Positions 1 through 11,890 of a DNA stretch of 64,000 bases are shown one piece after another. Source of the stretch: Cladopsammia gracilis (taxonomy: Eukaryota > Cnidaria > Anthozoa > Scleractinia > Dendrophylliidae). The notes beneath the pieces were generated by a model that was not told where the DNA came from, ran no database searches, and saw only the letters and a list, made by a program, of their open reading frames with translations. Position 1 is the first letter of the stretch, and each line of letters opens with the position of its first letter. A program made the position numbers and the translations under genes. The DNA is taken from the NCBI GenBank assembly GCA_022457155.1, contig JAJGOT010000291.1:306001-370000 (forward strand), read 5' to 3'.

Positions 1-441
1 GTGATTTTACTTAGCCCGTGAAATAGTTAGAAGAATAGTACGCACTATTATATTGTAATTCCATTGTTTTCTTTTGTTTAATTTGGACTGTCACACACTA
101 ATTGTTAGATAGTGTTTCACAGGTTAAGTAAAACCACTCTAAAAGATCATGCATCGTAAATCAAAGCTGTTTCCATTTTGCAGTTTTTAGTGGCACACAC
201 ACATGAGCAACACAATGACTTGAAAGAGGGTTTTGCTTAATTCTTTGTATGATGTGCTATTATTATTTGTAAAATTAATTAATAATTCATAATAGAAATG
301 AGCCATTCCAATCACATGATTACCCTGTATAGGCCGATACAATCTTGATACAACTCACTAGTCGTTGTATCTAATTTGCATTCCAGATACAACTCACGAG
401 TGGTTGTATCTAATTTACATGTGAATGTGAATTTCACAAGC
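1..441. other. AT-rich non-coding stretch
   Basis: No reading frame with protein character is visible. From about 330 to 440 there are short repeats of a TTGTATC/GATACAA motif that belong with the palindromic element that follows. Confidence 0.5.
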
Positions 442-701
442 TGTTTACTACATTCGCGTCCGTGTTGTATCGGCACTATAGATGGTTTTCACTCACGTGA
501 CCTTCAGTCCTGTGGGACTCAAATGACAAAGGCCATGGCGGCCATGTTGGTGCACATAACAAAAAAAGTTCATTAAAATTCTTTTGTAGGTATGCACCAA
601 CATGGCCGCTGTGACGTAACGTGAAAGCCACCTATACATTCACTCGCCTTCGGCTCGTGATTGTATAGGCCGATACAACACTCATGCTCATGTAGTAAAC
701 A
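442..701. mobile_element. Palindromic MITE interrupted by a second MITE
   Basis: The outer arms, 442-474 and about 669-701, are imperfect inverted copies of each other: TGTTTACTACAT at the outside and TTGTATCGGC towards the centre. A different MITE (477-636) lies between them. No coding capacity; the family is not recognised. Confidence 0.7.
477..636. mobile_element. 160-bp MITE, TATAGATGGTTTTCAC termini
   Basis: The ends are inverted repeats (TATAGATGGTTTTCAC and GTGAAAGCCACCTATA). A second copy in the opposite orientation lies at 25223-25381. Both carry the internal words CATGGCGGCCATGTTGG and ACTCAAATGACAAAGGCC or their complements, which shows one family. Non-autonomous; the superfamily is not determined. 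Confidence 0.8.
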
Positions 702-3288
702 TTACATAGACAAACCGTGGATGTGATTGGCCGGTTCACTACAACTAGACTTATCAGCTCCCCATATCCTTAGTATAGTAATCAACCTCTATATTATAGA
801 AAAAAGTATTTCTTTCAATTTCAGTTTTTCTCTTGATTTTTAGGGAATTTTTATCATAAATCACGGCTGTTTGTCTATGTAATAAAATAATTATCCCAGT
901 AGCTTTATTAACTATCAACACATGTACGACTCGATTTTGTGGCCGGAGTAATTGTTAAAAAATTGATTGGCAATCATCATAAGATGAACTTCATGATAAA
1001 GTTTCTTGCCTTTGTTTTGTTCTTTGTTGCTTTGTTGTTGCTTTTTTCTTTTTTATTTCTTTCTGGTTTTAAAATATTAACATTCCAGGGTCTATATTTA
1101 GGTAATGGATAGCTTCTTTATATTTTGGCGAAACCATTTTTCTTCGCACAGTCAATTACCTCAAAACGAAATTGCAAACCAATTTTTTTCTTACGAAGGA
1201 AACTTAAGATTTCAACTTACCTGACGATGTTTTGTCTCAATAACAATAATTTGTTTTGATCCCATCTCCAGAAGAGTTCAGCGATATTCTGTGTCAAAAG
1301 AATTATAATTTTCGCATTCAGTTGATTAAAGATTATATAAGGCAAAACAGAAGCAGTAGTTTGGAGATAGCGTGCAGGGTTACAAGGGCATTAGGATCGA
1401 AGTGGATCAAATTTAATTTCGTAACAGGCGGTCAAGAAATCAAACTGATTGTCATTCTGGTGGAATTTTACGTTTTTATAGCCGTTATTTTGTGTCAGCT
1501 TCTTTGCGTTCATCACGTTAGGCAATTTTTCTTCATAGTACGTTCTTCTAGGAAGCAGTCCAAACGTGTTTGGAATTATTCTCTAACGATTTGCGTATTG
1601 TCGTGGCCAAATAAAAAAATAAACTCAACATCAAAATGAGATAAAATAAAGTTCTTTAGTCCTTTGTTCCTGCTTCCTCTACTTGCTATTCGTATTAACT
1701 ATAGCTTTTTAAGCTAAATGGGATTTTGTAACCACTTCGCTTACCATTTTTTCCTTCATTTTAGACAAAAAATAGCAGGTGTTTAAACTGTAGATTTTTC
1801 ATGCAATCGCAAATACACTACATTAGGAAGCTTCAAAATCAATTACTTTTGAATCTTTTCATGAATATAAAAGCAGCATTTTGAGGGGAGGATGTGTGAT
1901 CATAAAAAGTATATTTGCTCAGTGGAATTCTTAAACATTAAACCGCAACTCGCACGGAGCAGAGCTATTGTACATTTGAAGCAAGAACAGATAAATTAAG
2001 GCAGCTGCCACGCTGCCTTATCACTGTCTTTATCACTCTTGACAGATTAGTTGTTTTATGCCAAAAAAAATCGCTAGTTCGTTATTCAAAGCGAACGAAA
2101 AAAAAGATTGACAATATATCGACTTTACCTAACCTAAACGTTTCGTTCAAAATAAATACAGGACGACGTTAAGGAATAAGCTAGCGGAAAGAGATGTAAC
2201 ATTCCCTTATTTCAGAAACGTCGAAGGTTATATTGGTCGGGGAAAATGCAATTCCAAACAATGTATTTCAAAGTGTTTTTCGATTTACAAGTTGAAGGCT
2301 TATTATTAAATTGGGAGTTTGAACATGAGCGATAAAATAAAAAATAAAACAAATGACAATGTTAGACCAGAAGACGGTCAGTAATTTATGTATTCGTCGC
2401 ATAGTAACTGCCACAATCTGGAAGCGAACGATGTTAGATTTTTCTGGAATATATTGCGGCTATACTATAAAACGTTTCGCATTTTACCAAGTACTAATTC
2501 TGTGGGTCTGCAAATAAAAGCGTTTAAGTAAATGTAATGTCGATTGAAACCACGAGCTTCTATAAGAAATAAGGTTTCCGACTTCATTTTCTCGTTTACT
2601 TACGTAACTGACCAGAGATATTAATAACTTACGTGCTGCCACAAAAATTGTAAACCGTTGCAGTATTTCTGTAAAGGTTAATAAAGAAAGAAAAATACCA
2701 AGAAAGATGCTCTTTTATCTTACCTGGGATATTTTTTCTTCATTCTACATGGAAAATATTCCGGCCATTTCAAGATTTTGACGTTCAGTTCTTGTTATGC
2801 TCTGACCGAGTGAAATATTAATTTGTGTCTCCCTTTTGGATAATTTTCACCTGGCTTGCTATTGCATTGTTGACCGACGTACCGTCAGGGTGAGCAAACA
2901 GTAATGTATGTCAGCAGCGAGAAAGATAAAATAAAAGCTAAGTGGTCCGTAATTCCGTGATTGAAAACAATGCTACTAAAGAGACAGCATGTTGCCATAA
3001 ATATATTGATTAATTAAGGCAAGAACAAAGGACGTTGACGTATAAATAATAAAGAAATCATAATAATCCAACTGTAAAGAGCCATAAACGTAGGATGTTT
3101 AAATGAACAAAATAAAACTATATTTCACTCAAAATATTTGGAACAAACGCGAATGAAAATTATTCTCTAGTTTTTATTTCCGGAGTATTTGCAGTGATAA
3201 TTTTGTCGAGCGCGTTGGGGAGCAGCGTCTATACACATAATGTGAATTCATGTCACCTTTTTCTTTGACACAAGGCATTTTAAATGCG
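702..3288. other. Gene-poor AT-rich stretch with one weak ORF
   Basis: No recognisable gene or strong repeat. The only longer frame is at 1256-1639 on the plus strand (127 codons). Its first ~60 residues look mildly protein-like, but it starts at a non-ATG codon, ends in a hydrophobic and then basic stretch, and resembles no family I know. I treat it as probably non-coding. Confidence 0.4.
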
Positions 3289-3301
3289 GTTGCCAGGCAA
3301 C
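3289..3301. promoter_or_regulatory. X-box-like RFX motif
   Basis: GTTGCCAGGCAAC is a near-palindromic match to the RFX X-box (GTNRCC, short spacer, RGYAAC) that marks ciliary gene promoters in animals. No gene is visible beside it, so this is a motif match only. Confidence 0.25.
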
Positions 3302-3729
3302 ATGTCATAAAAACGCTTGAATTTACATTAATTATTAAAATTAACAATTATAACCAGCACTCGCTGAACTCGCTCACAGCCTGTGTCTCAGTTTTTACTC
3401 CACAATTGCCATTCTGAATGTTAAGTGTTATTTGACATTCTAAATTGTGAAAACAGTTCTAATGTTTTCAGTAATCAAACGTTTTGCGGAAAATGGCATG
3501 AGGAAAAAATGTTTGTACGGCAACTTTCGTCTTTGTCGCGGGCGGCACTTGCTGATTTAGCATAGATATAAACTTTTCTGACGGTAAATTTGTAAAATAT
3601 ACATAATAATAAAACCAGCAAAATATTGGTCTTGTTATTATAATTATTATAATTATTATACATTGGTGTCACTAGCTCGATTTTGATTGGCTATAAGCAC
3701 GCAGCTAATTATTGCTTGCTGTTTCTGTT

Positions 3730-3822
3730 ACGTCATACCTACAGACAATAGTTTTATGCATGCAGAAGTGACGTCATACCTACGGACAATAGTTTTATGC
3801 ATGCAGAAGTGACGTAAGTTGT
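3730..3822. repeat. 41-bp tandem repeat, about 2.2 copies
   Basis: ACGTCATACCTAC recurs at 3730 and 3771, and the third unit starts at 3812 before diverging. The first two units differ by about one base. Each contains a TGACGTCA/TGACGTAA-type CRE-like word. Confidence 0.85.
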
Positions 3823-4225
3823 TTACGCTGTGCATTGATCACTTTTTTGTGCGCGCTCTTGTCTTTACAAGTGCAGCTCAGGAATATGCATAATAAGACA
3901 ATTATTATGTTTTTGTTGGCAAGTTTATGTTACACTACTTAAAGTACCAAAATTGTACGCACGGCACCCAGGACGACAAGGCAGTTTCTACTGTAACGAT
4001 CGTATTTCTATGGGATCCCTGTGGTTGCAGTTGCAGTTGTCCGCCATCTTGTACAGTTATGATCGTTACTTCAAGGAAACAGTTTTTCTTTTGAACATTT
4101 TTTTTAAACAGGATACAGTGACATGGATTCGTGAACGGTCTGTAATTCAATATACAGGGTGTCAATTTTTAAAAATACATTTATATCACTGTTCCTATAT
4201 TGTTATTTGGACTTGGACCTCATTG

Positions 4226-5104
4226 AATGTTGAAATAGGCCACTCCTGTTGAACCTTGTTGAGCAAAAATAGAGACGGGCTCTATTCCAACTTGTTGAAC
4301 GACGCCAGTCAATCGCTTAAAAATGTTGCATTTGTTTCCTGCTCATTCAACAAGTCGCATCAACGTTCAACATTTGTTGTTCTTGAACGATGTTAAACGG
4401 TGTTAGGTTTTATGTAGATCAGGGTGGGATTGTGACGTCTGTGAGCAATATGAATTCCCGCCAAAAATCGAGTAAGTGGATACGGTAACGAGGCTCATGG
4501 TGGCAGACATTTTGATTATTATATATGTGTTCCAATTCTACACATCAGGGCTCCTGGCATGGCTAAATTGAACTATAATCCCCCTTATAATCTCGCAACC
4601 GCAAACATGCACAAAACAAACGTTTTTTTTTTTTTTTAACGCACTGTTCAATACTCTGGTCAAAAAGCAAAGCACATATATTGCCCAGGAAATAGTTGAA
4701 CATCTTTTCCCTCCCCATAAGATTTTGTTAATAATTAAAACGAAATTTAGAAAAGGTAAATTGGTTTGGTAAAAAGCCATGTAATTGGAGTGAATACTTC
4801 AAGCATAACACTTGCGGTTATTACCATCGCCTAAAGCAACACGATTTCTTTAAGCTTGAGTTAAAATATCTGCACGCGTAATATTTTTCCCGCCAAAATT
4901 AATCAGAACGAAATCGCTAGAGCCACCAGATGAGGTAACTGGAGAGTTTTTATACCACTGAGGTCTGTGAAAGTTGAATAAAATACACGCTCCCTTTAAG
5001 TTACACGTACAATATTTGCTGGTCAATAAATGTTGAACCGGTATCATGCCATGTTGGATGTTAAAGGACTTAAAATAGGCCATTCAACATGTTGAACCGG
5101 CGTT
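4226..5104. repeat. GTTGAAC/GTTCAAC-rich repeat region, left side
   Basis: Repeated GTTGAAC and CATTCAACA words, some palindromic (ATTCAACATGTTGAAC near 5081). The phrase AATAGGCCA occurs at about 4236 and 5075. A directly oriented relative of 4330-4375 lies at 11788-11840 beyond the other end of the transposon, so this may be the interrupted host repeat or outer transposon sequence. No gene is seen. Confidence 0.5.
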
Positions 5105-5600
5105 GTTGGACGAATATTCCGTTCACCTAACCCCAAAATTGTTTTTCGCTTAATCAACTCTATGTACGTCGAAAAGTTGAATAGTTAAATATTTTTTTGT
5201 TTTTAACGTTGCGTTAGTGAATTACATAGGTTTGAATTTACAAAATGTTAATAAGATGACGTCAAATCAAGGCTCGTTGGCAACTACTTCTTTCCACCAC
5301 CAAGTAATATTTTTTTTACAAATCAATTGACTATTAACAGTTTTTATTAAGTATTTCTTAGATTGATTATCCTTAAGTAGTCCAGTCAATCTATGAAAAA
5401 AAGGGGTCAACCTACCACTAATTGCAAAAGAAGGTATCTCAACGGTTTTAGGTCCAGAAAGACTTAATATATAACATATAAAAAGTCCCCCAAAATCGCA
5501 GTAGGGGAACACGTTCAAAATTAGGGTTTTTCATGTCGAGTTGGCGAGAAAAAATTTACGGCATGAAAACGAGGCTCCACTAAGTACTTCTTAATCTTGC
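5105..5600 (-). repeat. Left terminal inverted repeat of the Academ-like transposon
   Basis: The reverse complement of about 5110-5600 aligns along its length with 11340-11755. Examples are CACTAACGC, GGGTTAGGTG, the GACTTTTTA/GACTTTTA area and the GATTTTGGGGGACTT/GATTTAGGGGGACTT pair. Divergence is moderate with small indels. The exact outer end was not resolved. A spurious open frame on each side reads the same because of this repeat. Confidence 0.8.
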
Positions 5601-8318
5601 CGGCTGTATTTTCAGCTTTGTTTATTAGAAAAAAAATGACTGTTTACAAGTAATTGATAGAAAATGTTTAAATAGTAATAAAACAATTTAAATCTATCAC
5701 TGACTACTAGCATTTGATTTACTGAGCCGAAAATGTTTGTGTTTACATGTATTAAATGATATTTGAAGGGTATCTAGAAAATTCATAGTTATTTTCGTTT
5801 CCTTTGTTTTCGTATTCTTATATGTAATTTAAAAATACGATTTTAGCACTCGTCTGTTAGAATACAAACTCAAAGTGCAGAACTGAAGAGGAACTTGTAA
5901 AGAATTATAAATATATATGCAAAAAAAAGGCGCGAAACAATGCAGGCAGGTTTGTAAAGTTTGCAAGCGCTTGTCGCGACAATGTAGATTTCTCAGTCTG
6001 CGTTTTTCCCGCCGTCTCACGTTTTGATGCCCCCTCTCTACCTACACGAATTTCAATACACAATGATTAAATTATATTATTTGGTACCTATTTTCTATAC
6101 AGCTCAAGCCAATGCAACCCTCCAATGGATGATGTTTGTGTCATATGCAATGAAAGATTTCCGACCGATTCGCCGGATATAGTAACCCTTAGAGAAAAAG
6201 GTAGTGACGGAATAAATCAGGCTAGCGCAGAACGCAATGATCAAATTATAACTGTTCCGGGGCAAAAGGTTCATAAAGATTGCCGCCGGTCGTACTGCCA
6301 CCCGCGGAATATAGAGCGCGCCAAGAAACTCCACGGTGATGCACCTCTAAGTCCAAAGAATCGTCGCCCATTAGTGCGAAAAGCTTCAGCTGCCTTCAGC
6401 TTCCAAACCGATTGCTTGTACTGTGGAACTGAATTCTCTTTCATGAGAATAAGAAAACACCGAAAAGAGAGGCTTTTCCAGTCACCACAATAGAAACAAA
6501 GGATGTTGTGCTCAATATTTGCTCACAGAGGCGGGATACATGGGCTGAGGTTGTCAAAGCCAGACTGTTACATGTGCACGACCTTCCTGCTGCTGATGCA
6601 GTTTATCACCAAAGCTGCAATGTTAATTTTCGTACTGGAAAACAAATTCCACAGGCTTATACCAGCGTTGAAACTACGAGCAAGAAAAGGAAAACTGGTC
6701 GACCGCAAAACAACGAAAGGCACGACGCCTTTCTCGCAGTTGCGAGCTACTTACAAGATAACGACGGAGAACAGATATCACTATAAGCGATCTTTGTACA
6801 AAAATAAAAGAGTATCTTGACAATTCTGAAAGCTCAGCATACGGACACACTCACATGAAAGACAGACTGATGGAACATTTTGGAGACCAAATAATTATAA
6901 CTGAAGTAAATGGTAGACCAAATGTTGTCTATCTTAAGGCCACGGCGGATCTCATACTCCACGAGTACCATTCTCAGTCCTTCAATGCGGACCCGGAAGC
7001 AGAGAAAATGAGCATCATCCAGACAGCGGCTAAGCTAATAAAGCAGGACATCAAGGGTATCACAATGACGGGCGTGTCCTATCCGGAGGTCGACACAGAT
7101 GTAGACAAGCAAGTTAAGTTTCTGCCGCGATCGCTTATAGAGTTTCTCGAGAACATTATGGCAGGGGAAAAACGTTTGAAATAAGCATCAATTGGCCAGG
7201 CTGTTATGCAGGCGGCACGCCCTCGATCTCTCATCCCACCGCTACAGATTGGACTGGCCATTCAACTGCACCATAGCTACGCATCCCGGTTTTTAATTGA
7301 CTCTCTGAATAGTCACGGTTTTTGTTCATCGTATCATGAAGTACAGAAATTTAGCAAGAATGCGGCCGTAGATCAATCCACTGACATTCCTTCCTTCCAG
7401 GGAGAATTCGTCCAGTATTCAGCGGACAATGTCGATCATAACATCAGGACCCTGGATGGAAGGAATACCTTTCATGGCATGGGAATGATAGCAACCGTGA
7501 CGCCCGGAACCACCGAGCGCGGGAAATGCGTCCCAAGACACCACGTTGACCCGAAAGAAATATCAACAGTGGGGCACGTTGAGATTGTACAACCAACCGA
7601 GCCAAGGCTATCTAACATCGAAATACGATATGATAATGTGGTAGTCAAAAGGTCGCAGACCCATCAGCCAATATCGACCTTCTGTGGAAGATGTCGTTAT
7701 TGTTTTATTCCGAAGCGCGCACAGGCTGGTCTGGAATGATGCAATCTGTTCTCAAGGGCGACCACCAAGGGAAGTCGTCTGTTCTATTTCTTCCAATGAT
7801 AGACATGAGCCCAAGTGACAACACGTGTATTTACTCGACGCTGAAGTTCTTGGCGGAGCATGCACAGAAACACAATGTTAGCACTCCCATCGTCACGTTC
7901 GACCAACCTCTGTGGTGGAAGGCGTTTAATTTGATACAGACAGAGCCGGTTGGAAGCGCCATTCGCAACGTGATTGTCAGGCTGGGAGGGTTTCATACCG
8001 AAATGAGTTTTCTTGGTAGTGTTGGCCACCTCGTGGCGGAATCCGGCCTGAAAGAACTGTTGGAGCTTGTCTACGTGTCGAATGCAGTAGATCACATATT
8101 GACGGGAAAGGCCATTGGACGGGCAGTTCGAGCTCATCTCCTCGTCGACACAGCCTTGAACACTCTCCTATATGCTGACGCTCTTCAAGTGCCCATTCCG
8201 CAGCTTCAAAACAAAGGTAACGAGCAATAAACTAAATTAATTTTGAGATGTTTTTTCTTTTTACAGAAAACTATCGTTAATCTCTCTTTTTTAAATCTTC
8301 TTTGTGTTTCGTCAATAG

Positions 8319-8402
8319 ATGGCAATTCCGATACCACCAACTCAGATGACACCCTCGCCAGTACGCATTCCTGCGACACGCCTTCTGAAGACGAACCAAG
8401 CT
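8319..8402 (+). other. 84-nt mini-exon 2 of the Academ-like gene
   Basis: Flanked by TCAATAG before and GTAAGT after. It completes a phase-1 codon from exon 1 (G+AT = Asp) and encodes a 28-residue Ser/Thr/Asp-rich linker ending in DEPS. Same length, phase and ending as the next mini-exon. Confidence 0.7.
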
Positions 8403-8483
8403 GTAAGTATTGGTCCTACGAAAATATATGATAAATCGTAGTTAGTTTTTTGCACTTAACGCTTTTTTTGATTTAATTGACAG

Positions 8484-8567
8484 GTAGTTTCGTAGATGAG
8501 ATCAACTCCGTAGCAGCGTCCATCACCCTTGCGCATTCCAGCCAGATTCCTCAAGTCGAACCGAGCT
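8484..8567 (+). other. 84-nt mini-exon 3 of the Academ-like gene
   Basis: Flanked by TTGACAG and GTAAGT, phase 1 on both sides, ending in VEPS where the previous one ends in DEPS. Its length is a multiple of three, so it could be skipped or duplicated without breaking the frame. Confidence 0.7.
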
Positions 8568-10987
8568 GTAAGTTTTTAATTTCTTTGGGTACCACTGTAT
8601 ACGTTCTTTGTCCTATTTTCGTGATATTATGATACTGAATAATAGTTGTTTTCTTTTTCAGCAAACCCCGATGTTGTAGCAAGAAGCAGTAGCGAGTTAT
8701 TTGAAGAAGCCCGTTCTTTGTCCAATCAGCCTTTGGGAAAAGAAAAGTCCTGGGAAGAGGTGAACACTGGAAGCGTGTGGGACTCTATCCAAGAACGTAT
8801 AAGAAGTACCCAAACGTCACTTAGGGAGCGAAGTCGCACCTCAGCATTATGGCTCCAATACATAGAAATGTTAGACATCCTTAAAGTCTTTATCAAAGCC
8901 GAACACACAGCTAACTGGGAGCTCCATTTACAAGCCCTCTCTCAAATGCTGCCGTTTCTTGCCGCTTCTGGTCACAACCTCTACGTGAAGTGCGCCAGAA
9001 TATATTTACATTCTATGACCAAGCTCGAGTGTGACCACCCAGAGGTGTACCGCAGTTTCATGTCTGAAGGCCTTCATGTAGTGAGAAGGAGTGAGCGATT
9101 CTGGGCAGGCCTGTCTACAGACCTCGTCATAGAGCAGGCTTTGATGAGAACTTTAAAGACAAGTGGAGGCCTAACAAGAGGGCGAGGCATGACGGAGCAG
9201 CAGCGCCTGACTTGGCTTCTCGTAATGCCCGCATGCGCCGAAGTAGCGTCATGCAAGAATTGACCGGTGTTGCTTATAGCACAAGTGAGCAGAACAAGGA
9301 CATGTCAAGTACAAGAAAAGAGCGCGACGTCAAAGATACGTTAACTATCCTTTCCGCTCTTCAAGACCGTAGTCCCTTTTCACCAGACCCACACTTAAGA
9401 AATATCATGAACGGGGTGCACGGGGACAGTGCTGTTAATGTCGACAAAGCTCGTATAATTGGAGAGAAAGTCATTGCATCTATGACTGGACGGTCAGCGA
9501 CAGAGTACTCGTTCAAGAAAAGTGCGCAAGCCATTACTCTCGCAAAGAAATCTGCTGTTAGAATTGACAAAGAGCAGGTAAAGATCGACCCACAGCTTCT
9601 GTTCCAGCGCTTGATTTTGGCGTTCAACACTAGCGAAGACCTCCCCGCTATATTTCGCTACGAGCTAAGCAGTTACCCGACATCTCTGTTTGATTCAGCA
9701 CTGATGCTACGGCAGGCCAATAAGCCAGCTCTGGCCGATGCTATTTGGTCCAGGCTCTCTCCACAAGTAATTAGCGAGAAAGTGCCGTGTGTTGCTGACG
9801 TACAATACGTGCTGGATGGCGGAGCACTTCTGCACAGAGTGGTATGGCCTACTCTCGGATCCGCGACTTTTGAAGAAGTGTTCAGTCTTTACTGCAACTA
9901 TGTCACGAAGAAGTATGGCAGGCCAATCGTCGTCTTTGATGGGTATGACAACAGCACAGTGTCAACGAAGCAAATGACACAGCAAAGGAGATCATCGGGC
10001 AAGGTTGGGACTACCGTGACATTCGAGGAAGACATGAAGGTCACCACGAAGAAGGACGTGTTCCTGGCAAATACCAAGAACAAGCAACGTTTTCTTACCA
10101 TGTTGAGCAGAAGTCTTAGCCACCGCCAGTGTGAGACGCGCCATGCAGACGGCGATGCCGACCTTCTTATTGTGAAAGCAGCTGTAGAGTCCGCGAGATC
10201 CAGAACAACCATACTTGTTGGAGACGACACAGACCTGCTCATCCTACTTTTGTTCCACGTCGACCCTGATGGTCATGACCTCTTCTTCATCCCTGAGCCA
10301 AAGAGCAATTCCTTGCGGCGGCGTGTATGGAATATAAAGAAGGTACAAGCAGAGCTAGGGACTGAGGTATGCGATAACATCCTCTTTCTTCATGCGGTTC
10401 TTTGATGCGACACAACATCTCGCGTTCATGGCATCGGAAAGGGTGCATCGCTCAAGAAGTTTATCACGTCCTCTCATTTCCGGCAGCAAGCGAAGGTATT
10501 TCAAGGCATTGCAGCAACAGAAGAAATCGCGGCTGCAGGGGAAAATGCCCTTGCACTACTGTACAACGGAAAGGAAAGGCAATGTCTCGACAATCTCCGG
10601 TATCAACGTTACCAGGAAAAACACGCCACAAAGACCACCCAGATACACCCTAATAGCCTCCCCCCGACATCGGCTGCAGCAAAATTCCATAGTTTTCGCG
10701 TGTATGCCCAAGTCCTGCAATGGAAAGGGGAAGGAGTCAATGCCGAAGACTGGGGGTGGAAGACGAAAGACGGCCAGCTGATTCCTGTGATGACGGATTT
10801 ACCAGCAGCACCAGACAACCTTCTACGCATAGTGAGATGCAACTGCTCATCGGGATGCAACACGCTGCGATGTTCCTGCCGCAAGCACAACTTGGAATGT
10901 TCTCCTGCATGTGGCCAGTGCAAAGGCTCTAGCTGCACAAACTCCTCTGTCCTGGCTCAAGAAGACTGTGGCAGTGACGACGAATAA

Positions 10988-11339
10988 TATTTTAGCGTCA
11001 CATGATTTTTTATGTATCAGGTTCGGAAGAACGATTAGCCTGTAAAATATTCGTTTTACCACTCAAGTCTGATAACTGATATCAAAAGCATAGTCTAATA
11101 AAAATGACTTGAAGTACCAGCAACTACTTTCATTCTATTCATAGTTATTAAAATAACTTTCCCTCTAGTACAGTGTATGTTACATTCTGCTAATCTTCTT
11201 CATTGGAAATTGACTAACGTTATGGGCTTATATGCGGACCTGGTTTCAATCTTACACATGACAAAAGACTAAATGGTTTTATATTACCGCTCTTATTGCA
11301 AATCCCCAAAACATCGGTAAAAAGTATGCTTTTAAAGAG
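10988..11339. other. 3' flank of the Academ-like gene
   Basis: No reading frame of interest. AATAAAA at about 11098-11104 could be the polyadenylation signal of the transposon gene. Confidence 0.4.
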
Positions 11340-11755
11340 CGAAATCAATCTACTTCCGGTCTCCGCCTTGTTTCCATGTCGCAGCAGAGCGCGAGTATCA
11401 ATTATGTTTATTTTGAACGCTTTCCCGTGCTGCGATTTAGGGGGACTTTTAGTATGTTGTTCAAAGCAGTTGCATGAGCTATATTTCGAAGAGAAACCTT
11501 CTTTTGCAATTAGTGATGGGTCAATCCATAGGTTGACTGGACTAAAGCTGTGAACTGCGTATTGTAAATTGAAGTAGAAATAATGGTAAAGTCTTGATTT
11601 GATGTCATCTAATTAGCATTTTATAAATTCAAATCTCTATAACTCACTAACGCGACTTTAAAAACAAGAAATATTTCACTATTCGACTTTTCAACTTACA
11701 TTGGGTTGATTAAAAGAAAAGAAAAATTGGGGGTTAGGTGCACTTTCATGAAGTT
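11340..11755 (+). repeat. Right terminal inverted repeat of the Academ-like transposon
   Basis: Inverted counterpart of about 5105-5600. The alignment is clearest at 11415-11460 and 11590-11740 (ending GGGGGTTAGGTGCAC). Beyond 11755 the similarity to the left side fades into GTTGAAC-type repeats. Confidence 0.8.
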
Positions 11756-11787
11756 GCTTTGAACGATAACAGCCAATATAGTATTAA

Positions 11788-11890
11788 AATGTTGAATGTG
11801 TTTTCTACTCATTCAACAAGTTGAGTCAAGTTCCAACATCGTTCAGCATTCTAGTGTTGAGCAACAAATGTTGAACGTTTTTGAACCGCG
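11788..11890. repeat. GTTGAAC/GTTCAAC-rich repeat, right side
   Basis: Contains CTCATTCAACAAGTTG and GTTGAGCAACAAATGTTGAAC. It matches about 4330-4420 in direct orientation, where the text reads CTCATTCAACAAGTCG. Confidence 0.6.

Larger units (their letters stand above)
6125..10987 (+). pseudogene. Academ-type nuclease/transposase gene, four exons, degenerate
   Basis: Exons are about 6125-8216, 8319-8402, 8484-8567 and 8662-10987, all joined in phase 1. Without lesions it would encode about 1,530 residues. It starts with a Cys/His cluster (CVICNE, later CxxxYC and CLYCGTEF), has a middle region rich in aromatic and hydrophobic residues, an Asp/Ser-rich linker from the two short exons, and then a PIN/XPG-like nuclease core (VVFDGYDNS, DGDADLLIV, VGDDTDLLILLL). 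It ends in a CXC-type cluster (CNCSSGCNTLRCSC, then further Cys residues). Lesions: single-base losses near 6438, 6785, 7670 and 9245, a TAA at 7182-7184 and a TGA at 10403-10405. Each lesion is followed by resumed family-like sequence in the shifted or same frame. Whether all are real or some are assembly errors cannot be decided here. Confidence 0.8.
5105..11755 (+). mobile_element. Academ-like DNA transposon, ~6.7 kb
   Basis: One long gene (6125-10987) is bounded by long inverted repeats (about 5105-5600 and 11340-11755). The encoded protein has no DDE transposase signature. It has acidic motifs of a PIN/XPG-like nuclease and a C-terminal CXC cysteine cluster, the combination known for transposases of the Academ superfamily. 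The superfamily name rests on that resemblance and on the inverted-repeat bracket; no target-site duplication could be fixed because the ends are vague. The gene is broken, so this copy should not move by itself but could be mobilised in trans. Confidence 0.7.

Noticed and set aside
1256..1639. 127-codon plus-strand frame as a gene
   Set aside because: No ATG at the start, no family resemblance, and the second half reads like translated AT-rich noise.
3953..4252. 99-codon plus-strand frame
   Set aside because: No domain, and overlapping frames of similar length on the other strand; no splice logic or conservation cue.
5267..5518. Minus-strand protein similar to the plus-strand frame at 11296-11553
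   Set aside because: The similarity comes from the terminal inverted repeats of the transposon; neither frame looks like a conserved protein.
10403..10405. TGA in the transposon gene as a selenocysteine codon
   Set aside because: Five other lesions already damage the gene and no SECIS-like structure was noticed; a nonsense substitution is simpler.
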